Made by a program: the position numbers and the translations under genes. From contig NZ_JAQZBC010000006.1 in assembly GCF_029239295.1 (NCBI RefSeq), forward strand, positions 62,001-126,000: a DNA stretch of 64,000 bases, written 5' to 3'. The notes below the pieces were generated by a model that saw only the letters and a list, made by a program, of their open reading frames with translations, made no database searches and was not told the origin of the DNA. The stretch is from Sphingomonas sp. Its GTDB lineage: Bacteria > Pseudomonadota > Alphaproteobacteria > Sphingomonadales > Sphingomonadaceae. Shown here piece by piece: positions 56,317 through 64,000 of this stretch; position 1 is the first letter of the stretch; every line of letters begins with the position of its first letter.

Positions 56317-56582
56317 TCCACGATGTCCCCGCGCAGCACGAACTTACAATAAGCGATCGTGCCGACGAACCCGACCATCGCCAGCAGCAGCGCGGCCTCG
56401 AAATAGGCATTGGTCTCGCCGGTCATGCCGATCAGGATGATGATGGCGATGACGTTGATCACCATCGTGTCCATCGCGACGATCCGATCGCCCAGCGCCG
56501 GTCCGCGCATCAGCCGCCAGCAATTGCACATCAGCGCCAGCGATACGGCGGCAAAGGCGATGTGGAGCGCCGCGTCGATCAT
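56313..56582 (-). CDS. mrpF: Na+/H+ antiporter subunit F
   Basis: LMRGPALGDRIVAMDTMVINVIAIIIL; ATGA overlaps in operon. Confidence 0.9.
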   Translation of the reverse strand: MIDAALHIAFAAVSLALMCNCWRLMRGPALGDRIVAMDTMVINVIAIIILIGMTGETNAYFEAALLLAMVGFVGTIAYCKFVLRGDIVE

Positions 56583-57067
56583 ACGAACACCCGTTGCAGC
56601 CGCGCCTCATACCGCTGCTTGATTCGCGCGATTTCAGCTTCCGGATCGGCCACGTCCAGCGCATGAACCAGCAGGAAGCGCCCGTCAGCGGACACATCCG
56701 ACGATACCGTCCCCGGCGTCAGGCTGATCGTCCCCGCCAGAACAGTGATCGCCTCGGGCGTATGGAGATCCAGCGGAATGACCAGCCACCTCGCCCGCAG
56801 CTCGCGATTGCGACGAAACAGAATAACGGCGGCGACCTGGAAGTTGGCCACCACGATGTCGAACAGGACGATCGCGACATAGACCAACAGGTCGCGCCCG
56901 AACCGCACCGCCGGTCGGTCGGGCCAAAAGGGCGCGGTAAAGCGCGGCAGCACCACCGCAAACAGGCTGCCGAGTACCAGCGCACCGACCGAGATGGTGT
57001 TCACCATCAACAGCCATATCACGAGCAAAAGCACCGATAGTCCCGGATGAGGCAGCAATTTCCTCAT
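56579..57067 (-). CDS. mrpE: Na+/H+ antiporter subunit E
   Basis: ITVLAGTISLTPGTVSSDVSADGRFLLVHALDV. Confidence 0.9.
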   Translation of the reverse strand: MRKLLPHPGLSVLLLVIWLLMVNTISVGALVLGSLFAVVLPRFTAPFWPDRPAVRFGRDLLVYVAIVLFDIVVANFQVAAVILFRRNRELRARWLVIPLDLHTPEAITVLAGTISLTPGTVSSDVSADGRFLLVHALDVADPEAEIARIKQRYEARLQRVFV

Positions 57068-58608
57068 GGCTGCCCCGTCCTGCCGGCAGCCGCCGGCTCC
57101 AGCACCGCGCCGATATAGGCGTCGGTGTCGAATACCTGATGAGCAGCGCTCCCTGCCCAATCGCTGGCGGGCCCGGCAAAGATCGTCCATCCCACAAGCG
57201 CACCGATCGCCAACGTCGGCCCCAGGAATGCGGCGCGCGGCAGCGGCGCGGCGGTAATTGCGGCCGCCTCGGGTTCCGCCGCTTTCCAGAAGATGGTGCT
57301 GCCGGTGCGCGCAAACCCGATTACCGCCAGCAAGGTGGTCAGCAGGATCGTTGCCCAGATCACCGCCTGCGCCGCCGTGCCGGTCGTGGCACGCAGCATC
57401 AGCAGCTTGCCGATAAAGCCCGACAGAGGCGGCAGCCCCGCCGCCGCAATCGCCGCCGCCAGGAACAACAGCCCCGCCGCCTGCTGTCCCGCGAACCGTG
57501 GGGCGGCGACTGCCGCATCACCATATTGCCCGCGGAGCCGGAGCACGACGTCGGCGACCAGGAACAGCGTCGCGCCGGCCAGCGTCGATTGCACCAGATA
57601 ATACAGCGTCGCCGCCGTGGTCGGCTGCGTCCAGGCGGACAGCACAATCATCACCGTACCGGTTGATCCCAGCACCGCGAACGCCGCCTGTTCGCGCAGT
57701 CCACGCGCCGCCAGTACGCCGGCAAAACCAAGCGCCGCCGTGAGCAGGGCCGCGGGCAGCAGCCATGGCGACGGCACCCAGGCGGCCGCCCCCGCCTCCG
57801 CGCCGAACACCAGCGGGACGACGCGGATCATCGCATAGACACCCACCTTCGTCATAATCGCGAAAAACGCCGCAACGACCGGCATCGTCGCACTATAGGT
57901 TCGTGGCAGCCACAAATGGAGCGGCACGGCCGCCGCCTTCAGCGCGAACACGGCGGTCAGCAACAGGCCGGCGGCGCGGATCAGGCCAGCGTCCTCGGGC
58001 GGGACCTGCGCCACGCGCTGCGCGAGATCGGCCATGTTGAGTGTGCCCGTCAGGCCGTAAAGCAGACCCAGCGCGATCAGGAAAAGCGCGGATCCCACGA
58101 TATTGACGATGACATAGGCAACGCCCGCCTTCAGCCGCGCTGCCCCCTGCCCGTGCAGCATCAGCCCGTAGGAGGCGATTAGCAGGACCTCGAAGAAGAC
58201 GAACAGGTTGAACAGATCGCCCGTCAGGAACGCGCCGTTCAGCCCCAGCAGCTGAAACTGGAACAGTGGATGGAAATGCCAGCCACGTCGATCCGCGCCG
58301 GTGGCGATCGCATGGACCATCACGATGACGCCGAGCACCCCCGCCAGCATGAGCATCCCGGTCGACAAGCGGTCGAGCACGAGGACGATGCCGAACGGGG
58401 CTGGCCAGTTGCCGACCGGATAGGTCCGGATCATTCCGTCGCTCGCTTGCGCAAACAGCGTGACGGCCGCCAGCAGGGTGAGAATGCAGCCAAGCAGAGA
58501 AATGCCCGCGCCCAGCCGGCGGCGGCGGCGCATCACCAGCAGCGCGACTGCAGCCGTCATGGCCGGCAGCACCACCGGCCCGATCACCAGTTGATCCGCC
58601 AGCGTCAT
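57064..58608 (-). CDS. mrpD: Na+/H+ antiporter subunit D
   Basis: 514 aa, NuoN/M-like; FFEVLLIASYGLMLHG, LPLSGFIGKLLML. Confidence 0.92.
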   Translation of the reverse strand: MTLADQLVIGPVVLPAMTAAVALLVMRRRRRLGAGISLLGCILTLLAAVTLFAQASDGMIRTYPVGNWPAPFGIVLVLDRLSTGMLMLAGVLGVIVMVHAIATGADRRGWHFHPLFQFQLLGLNGAFLTGDLFNLFVFFEVLLIASYGLMLHGQGAARLKAGVAYVIVNIVGSALFLIALGLLYGLTGTLNMADLAQRVAQVPPEDAGLIRAAGLLLTAVFALKAAAVPLHLWLPRTYSATMPVVAAFFAIMTKVGVYAMIRVVPLVFGAEAGAAAWVPSPWLLPAALLTAALGFAGVLAARGLREQAAFAVLGSTGTVMIVLSAWTQPTTAATLYYLVQSTLAGATLFLVADVVLRLRGQYGDAAVAAPRFAGQQAAGLLFLAAAIAAAGLPPLSGFIGKLLMLRATTGTAAQAVIWATILLTTLLAVIGFARTGSTIFWKAAEPEAAAITAAPLPRAAFLGPTLAIGALVGWTIFAGPASDWAGSAAHQVFDTDAYIGAVLEPAAAGRTGQP

Positions 58609-58967
58609 GGCCGCGGATCCTCATCGCGCTGGTCGGCCTCGACCCGGCCGTCGACCTGGTCCGATCCGCTTTCCAGAAAGCTGCGCAGTGCCAGGATGAC
58701 GACCAGCGCCGTCATGCCAAAGGTGATGACGATCGCAGTCAGGACCAATGCCTGCGGCAAGGGGTCGGTATGCTCGACTACCGCCTTGTCATAGATCGGC
58801 GGGCGGTCGACGATCAGGCGGCCGATGGCGAACAGGAACAGGTTCACCGCATAGGAGATCAGCGTCAGCCCCAGCACTACCTGAAACGTGCGTCCCCGCA
58901 GCGAAAGATAGACGCCGCCAGCCACCAGCGCGGCGATCGCGGTCGCAACCAGGAACTCCAGGCTCAC
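58605..58967 (-). CDS. mrpC: Na+/H+ antiporter subunit C
   Basis: NuoK-like; YAVNLFLFAIGRL, PLPQALVLTAIVITFGMTALVVILALR. Confidence 0.92.
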   Translation of the reverse strand: MSLEFLVATAIAALVAGGVYLSLRGRTFQVVLGLTLISYAVNLFLFAIGRLIVDRPPIYDKAVVEHTDPLPQALVLTAIVITFGMTALVVILALRSFLESGSDQVDGRVEADQRDEDPRP

Positions 58968-61780
58968 GAGGCTTTCCCCTCGTCCGGCTGGCGCGCTGCG
59001 CGCTGCGCCACATGGCTCAATTGCGAAAGCGCCATGGTGACGGCGCCCAGCACGACGCAGGCCACGCCCGTATCGAACAGCATCGCGGTGGCCAGCTCGA
59101 ACTCGCCGATCAGCGGCAGGTGGAAATATCCGAAGCTGCTGGACAGGAACGGTGCACCAAAGGCGAGCGAGCCCAGCCCTGTCGCGATCGCGATCAGGAC
59201 ACCGAAGGCAATCAGCGGATGTTCGCCCATCCGGCGCCGCTCATCGGTCCAGTCGAATCCGGAGGCGAGATATTGCAGCAGGATGGCGATAGCGAAAACC
59301 AGCGCCGCGACGAACCCGCCGCCGGGCTGGTTATGCCCCCGCAGGAAGATGTAGATCCCCACCAGCAGCGCGATCGGCAGCAAGAGCCGCGTGGCCATCA
59401 CGAACATTACCGGGTGCCGCTCCGGCGAATGCGGCATGTCCTCGCGCCACTCCCGCAACCGTCGTCCGGCGACACCGCGGACCGCCGGCTCCAGAAGCGC
59501 GAAGATCGCAAGCCCCGCAATCCCCAGAACGATGATCTCGCCCAGCGTGTCGAAAGCGCGGAAGTCCACCAGCGTCACATTGACCACATTGGTCCCGCCA
59601 CCGCCGGCATAGCTGTTCGCCCAGTGGAAGGAGGAGATCGTGTCGCCCTGCTCGCGGGTCATGATCCCCCACGCGCCCACGCCGGTGGCGGCGCCGACAA
59701 ACAGCCCCAGCACCGCGTCACGCCCTCGCCGGCTCACGCTCGACAGTGCGCGCGGGGTTTTGGGCAGAAGGTGAAGCGCAAGCAGAAGCAGCAGGATCGT
59801 GACCACTTCGACCGCGATCTGGGTCAGCGCCAAATCAGGAGCGGACAAGTGGATGAAGGCAAGCGCCATAACCAGGCCGATGACGCTGATGAAGATCAGC
59901 ACCAGGAAACGATGCCGATGCATCAATACCACGGCCAGCGTGGCGACCAGCAGCAGCAGCCAGGCGATGACCGCGGTCATGCTCGCGGGCGTCGTAGCGC
60001 GCGTGCCGGTCACGATCGCGCCGGGAACGCCCGCGCCATCGATCGCGAACAGCGCGGCAACGGCGAACACCATCAGCAACGCGCGTTGCAGCGAGGGCGC
60101 GTGGATCGCGAGCGACACGCGCCGCGTGCGCTCGACGAACGCCCCCAATGCAGCTTCGAACATCCGCTTTGCGTCGGGCGCTCGCCAGCCTCGGACGCGT
60201 CGCTCCAGAATCGGATAGCGCGCCAGCAGCAGCGCACCGGCCACGACCGCGCCGACGCTCATCGCGAGGGCAGCGTTGATCCCGTGCCACAGCGAAAGGT
60301 CGACTGGCACTGCCGCGCTTCCCGTAACCGCCGCTGCGGCCTGCATCACCAGCGGCCCTGCCAGCCACATCGGCGCCAGCCCCAACGCCAGCGCCACCGC
60401 CACCAGCAACAATGGCGGCCCCAGCAGCAGTGCGCCGGGATCGTGCGGGGCCGGCACATCGCCGGTGCGGGTCGGGCCGAAGAACAGGCCCAGCGCATAT
60501 CGCAGCGAATAGGCGACCGACAGTGTTGCGCCGATCGTCGCCAACGCCGGCACCAGCCATGGTTGCCCGACGGCGACAGTGTGCGCGCTTTGCTCCAGCA
60601 TCATCTCCTTGGAGATGAACCCACCCAGCGGCGGCAGCCCGGCCATCGCAGCAGCGGCAAGCGTCCCGCCAACGGCGGTCAGCGGCATCAGTCGTGCCAG
60701 ACCGCCCAGTCGCCGAATGTCGCGGGTGCCCGTCTCGTGATCGACGATCCCGGCGTTCATGAACAACGCTGCCTTGAACGCGGCGTGGTTGAGGATGTGG
60801 AAAATCGCCGCCACTGCGGCCGCCGGCGTAGCGAAGCCCAGCAGCATGACCATCAGGCCAAGCTGGCTGATGGTCGAATACGCCAGAATCGCCTTCAGAT
60901 CGTCTCGAAACAGCGCGACGGCGGCACCGAATATCAACGTGATCAGCCCGGTGGTCGCCACCAGGCCGAACCACAGGTCCGTCCCCGCCAGCACCGGCCA
61001 AAGCCGCGCCAGCAGGAAGACGCCCGCCTTCACCATCGTCGCGGAATGGAGATAGGCGCTAACCGGGGTCGGGGCCGCCATCGCGTGCGGCAGCCAGAAG
61101 TGAAAGGGGAACTGCGCCGACTTGGTGAACGCGCCCAGCAGGATCAGCGTCAGCATCAAGGGGTAGAGTGGCCATTGCTGCACCAGATCGCGCTGCGCCA
61201 GAATGCCGGGCAGCTCGTACGTTCCCGCCGCTTGTCCGAGCAGGAGCACGCCGGCGATCAGCGCCAGTCCACCGCCGCCCGTGATCGCCAGCGCCATCCG
61301 GGCACCCTGGCGCGCGTCCGCCCGGTCGCGCCAGAATCCGATCAGCAGGAATGAGGAAAGGCTGGTCAGTTCCCAGAAGATCAGCAGCAGCAGCACGTTG
61401 CTCGACAACGCGATGCCCACCATCGCGCCCTGAAACAGCATCAGGAACGAGAGGAAGCGACCTGTCGCCTCCGTCCGGGCGAGATAGCCTTGCGCATAGA
61501 GGACGACGAGCAGCCCGATGCCCAGGATCAGGCCGGCGAACAGCAACCCGAGCGGGTCGAGCCACAGGCTGATGTCGAGGCCCAGTGCCGGGATCCACGG
61601 CACATGTGCCGCTATCCGCTCACCCGCCAGCACGGCCGGAGCCATCGACAGGAGCAATGCCAGCCCGCCAGCGCTGGCGACCGCCGCGATCGCGACATGC
61701 AGCGCGCGCGACGCCCGCGCCAGCAAGGCGAGCGCCATCGCAGCCGCGAACGGCAGCAACAGCAGAACAAGAAGGGTCAA
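58964..61780 (-). CDS. mrpA: Na+/H+ antiporter subunit A with fused subunit B-like C-terminus
   Basis: 938 aa; NuoL-like core and C-terminal MnhB-like region LLLPIALLVGIYIFLRGHNQPGGGFVAALVFAIAILLQYLASG. Confidence 0.92.
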   Translation of the reverse strand: MTLLVLLLLPFAAAMALALLARASRALHVAIAAVASAGGLALLLSMAPAVLAGERIAAHVPWIPALGLDISLWLDPLGLLFAGLILGIGLLVVLYAQGYLARTEATGRFLSFLMLFQGAMVGIALSSNVLLLLIFWELTSLSSFLLIGFWRDRADARQGARMALAITGGGGLALIAGVLLLGQAAGTYELPGILAQRDLVQQWPLYPLMLTLILLGAFTKSAQFPFHFWLPHAMAAPTPVSAYLHSATMVKAGVFLLARLWPVLAGTDLWFGLVATTGLITLIFGAAVALFRDDLKAILAYSTISQLGLMVMLLGFATPAAAVAAIFHILNHAAFKAALFMNAGIVDHETGTRDIRRLGGLARLMPLTAVGGTLAAAAMAGLPPLGGFISKEMMLEQSAHTVAVGQPWLVPALATIGATLSVAYSLRYALGLFFGPTRTGDVPAPHDPGALLLGPPLLLVAVALALGLAPMWLAGPLVMQAAAAVTGSAAVPVDLSLWHGINAALAMSVGAVVAGALLLARYPILERRVRGWRAPDAKRMFEAALGAFVERTRRVSLAIHAPSLQRALLMVFAVAALFAIDGAGVPGAIVTGTRATTPASMTAVIAWLLLLVATLAVVLMHRHRFLVLIFISVIGLVMALAFIHLSAPDLALTQIAVEVVTILLLLLALHLLPKTPRALSSVSRRGRDAVLGLFVGAATGVGAWGIMTREQGDTISSFHWANSYAGGGGTNVVNVTLVDFRAFDTLGEIIVLGIAGLAIFALLEPAVRGVAGRRLREWREDMPHSPERHPVMFVMATRLLLPIALLVGIYIFLRGHNQPGGGFVAALVFAIAILLQYLASGFDWTDERRRMGEHPLIAFGVLIAIATGLGSLAFGAPFLSSSFGYFHLPLIGEFELATAMLFDTGVACVVLGAVTMALSQLSHVAQRAARQPDEGKAS

Positions 61781-61874
61781 GCGAACGCCTGCATGATCCG
61801 CCCCCTCTTACATGGCTGGGCGGTCAGATCGACCCTTGGCGTCATGAATCGACCCGCCGGGCCGTACGGGAACG

Positions 61875-62225
61875 TCAGCCGGGCAACGCGGCGGTGACGA
61901 TGATCTCCACCTTATAGTCGGGCGACGCCAGCGTCACTTCGCCGGTCGCGCGGGTCGGGGCATTGCCGCCGCCGATCCACTCTTCCCACACAACATTCAT
62001 CGCGTCGAAATCGGCGATATCGGCCAGCCAGATGGTGGCATGCAGCAGATGCGCCTTGTCGGTTCCCGCCTGGGCCAGCAGTGCATCGATTTCGGCCAAT
62101 GTGCTCCGCGTCTGGGCCGAAACATCCTCGCCGGGGTTGCCCACCTGGCCGGACAGATACACGACCCCGCCGTGGATCACGATCTGGCTCATCCGCCCAT
62201 CCTGGTCGATCCGGGTAATCGTCAT
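61875..62225 (-). CDS. ridA: RidA family protein
   Basis: VYLSGQVGNPGEDVSAQTRSTLAEIDALLAQAGTDKAHLLHATIWLADIADFDAMN. Confidence 0.88.
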   Translation of the reverse strand: MTITRIDQDGRMSQIVIHGGVVYLSGQVGNPGEDVSAQTRSTLAEIDALLAQAGTDKAHLLHATIWLADIADFDAMNVVWEEWIGGGNAPTRATGEVTLASPDYKVEIIVTAALPG

Positions 62226-62239
62226 CGCACTTCGTCCTT

Positions 62240-63490
62240 TCAGTAACGGTCCAAGCTCAGCCCGTCGGTGGGGATCGGCGGGTGCTTCCCGGCAATGATC
62301 GATGCGACCACCGCGCCGGATCCGCACGCCATCGTCCACCCCAGCGTCCCGTGGCCAGTGTTAAGGAACAGGTTGTTCACCTTGGTCCGGCCGATGATCG
62401 GCGGGCCATCGGGCGTCATCGGACGCAGCCCGCTCCAATAGCCTGTCTCGCCCTTGTCCGCGGCGCCTGGGAACAGATCGTTCAGGCAGTGAAGCAACGT
62501 CGCCTCGCGCCGCGGCGGCAGCGACCGATCAAAGCCGGAGATCTCGGCCATGCCACCCACCCGGATACGGTTGCCAAGCCGAGTGATGGCGATCTTGTAG
62601 GTTTCGTCGAGCAGGGTCGATTCCGGCGCCCGCGTCGCATCGGTGATCGGCACGGTTATCGAATAGCCCTTCACCGGATACACCGGCAACCGCACTCCCA
62701 GTGGAGCGACGATGCGCGGCGAGAAGCTGCCCATCGCGACCAGATAGGCGTCGCCGCGGACAATCCCGCCGCTGGTCCGCACGCCGGTGATGAGGCCCCC
62801 CGCCTGCTCCAGCACCTCGACGGTAGTGGACCACCGAAATTCCACGCCATCGGCCGCGAGCCTCTCGGCAAGCTTCGTCGTAAAGATATGGCAATCACCC
62901 GTCTCGTCGTTGGGCAGGCGAAGACCACCGGCAATCAGATGGCGCGACCCGGACAGCCCCGGCTCTACGCGCACGCAGCCATCGACATCCAACAACTCGT
63001 ACGGCACGCCATAGGATCGAAGAACCTCGACGTCCTTCGCACTCCCCTCCAGCTGCTTGTCCGTGCGGAACAGCTGGAGCGTACCCTGCGACCTTTCATC
63101 ATAGGCGATGCCCAGGCGGGTGCGCAGCGCCTTCAACTCATCGCGGCTGAACTCCGCCAGCCCGACCATACGGCTCTTGTTAATCGCATAACGTTGCTCT
63201 GTGCAGTTGCGCAGCATCATCGCCAGCCACGTCAGCATCTGCGGGTCCAGCCGTGGGCGCAGGATCAGCGGCGCGTGGCGCATCATCAGCCATTTGATCG
63301 CCTTCGCCGGAATGCCGGGCCCCGCCCAGGGCGAGGCGTAACCCGGCGAAATCTCTCCGGCATTACCGAAACTCGTCTCCAGTGCAGCGGCAGGCTGGCG
63401 ATCAATCACGACCACCTCATGCCCTTCCTGCCGGAGGTAATGAGCAGCAGTGACGCCGATGACCCCGGCGCCGAGAACCACGACCTTCAA
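62240..63490 (-). CDS. dadA: D-amino acid dehydrogenase small subunit
   Basis: [70 protein letters not shown]. Confidence 0.93.
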   Translation of the reverse strand: MKVVVLGAGVIGVTAAHYLRQEGHEVVVIDRQPAAALETSFGNAGEISPGYASPWAGPGIPAKAIKWLMMRHAPLILRPRLDPQMLTWLAMMLRNCTEQRYAINKSRMVGLAEFSRDELKALRTRLGIAYDERSQGTLQLFRTDKQLEGSAKDVEVLRSYGVPYELLDVDGCVRVEPGLSGSRHLIAGGLRLPNDETGDCHIFTTKLAERLAADGVEFRWSTTVEVLEQAGGLITGVRTSGGIVRGDAYLVAMGSFSPRIVAPLGVRLPVYPVKGYSITVPITDATRAPESTLLDETYKIAITRLGNRIRVGGMAEISGFDRSLPPRREATLLHCLNDLFPGAADKGETGYWSGLRPMTPDGPPIIGRTKVNNLFLNTGHGTLGWTMACGSGAVVASIIAGKHPPIPTDGLSLDRY

Positions 63491-64000
63491 CGCACGTCTC
63501 CAGCAATACAGGCGGTGGTGATCCCGCGTTCCAGATAGGAACGCGCGTGCCGCCGACCGAGGCTCGTCAGAATTTCATAAGCGATCGTACCGGCGTCTGC
63601 GGCGACCTGATCCAGGCTCTGGCCCGGCCCAATCAGTTCCACCAAATCGCCTTCCTGCAACGCCCCCGCGTCCAGCGCGGAGATATCGACCATGATACTG
63701 TCCATCGACACGCGGCCCACGATCGGAAGCCGAACGCCATTGTGACAAGCGGCGCCGCGATTGCTGAGCGCGCGCGGCCACCCATCGGCGTAACCGATCG
63801 CCAGCGTTGCCAGGCGCCGCACATCAGGCGCGGTATAGGTCAGGCCATAGCCCACCCCGGTACCGGCAGGAATTTCCCGCGTCTGCAGGACCCGCGCCCG
63901 GAGGCTAACGACGGGACGAATAGCCGCTGCTCCGGCGGGCAGCGGCACGCCGTACAAGGCAATGCCGGCGCGCACGACGTCGTTGTGAAAGGCACGCGGG
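63487..64000 (-). CDS. alr: Alanine racemase (C-terminal part; runs off the window)
   Basis: [65 protein letters not shown]; frame open to the window edge. Confidence 0.92.
   Translation of the reverse strand, partial: PRAFHNDVVRAGIALYGVPLPAGAAAIRPVVSLRARVLQTREIPAGTGVGYGLTYTAPDVRRLATLAIGYADGWPRALSNRGAACHNGVRLPIVGRVSMDSIMVDISALDAGALQEGDLVELIGPGQSLDQVAADAGTIAYEILTSLGRRHARSYLERGITTACIAGDVR

Noticed and set aside
58748-61354. 868-aa plus-strand ORF opposite mrpA/mrpC
   Set aside because: Gln/Arg/His-rich translation with no domain, fully antisense to well-recognised Mrp genes; a GC-driven shadow ORF.
1-64000. CRISPR array
   Set aside because: No series of regularly spaced 25-40-bp repeats with unique spacers was seen; the repeats found are short iteron-like or in-frame protein repeats.

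Overview
The window looks like a GC-rich alphaproteobacterial chromosome, probably a sphingomonad (inferred from protein style; no 16S present). From about 1 to 25.75 kb it holds most of an HK97-type siphovirus prophage on the + strand. In order: D5/P4-like primase-helicase, DUF6362-like protein, HNH nuclease, terminases, portal, S49-type prohead protease, major capsid, head-tail connectors, tail tube, a tail-assembly chaperone pair with a -1 slippery site (G_GGA_AAC), a 1638-aa tape measure, repeat-built tail proteins, endolysin and nested spanins. The integrase and lysogeny side lies off the left edge. From 25.8 to 33.1 kb is an accessory region of mostly unrecognised genes. It contains a tightly coupled three-gene minus-strand operon (TIGR04255-like protein plus two unknown proteins), a stand-alone P-loop ATPase and another orphan protein, and is my best candidate for an undescribed, possibly defence-related, system. 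From 33.3 kb to the end is mostly ordinary chromosome: S1/P1 nuclease, CinA-like protein, uracil-DNA glycosylase, folK, tRNA-Lys, D-lactate dehydrogenase, P-type ATPase, periplasmic molybdenum aldehyde oxidoreductase, tesA-ybbA-ybbP-like locus, dinB, a GPH/TonB/double-TetR locus, an Mrp Na+/H+ antiporter operon, and ridA-dadA-alr. All assignments come from reading the sequence; no database search was run.
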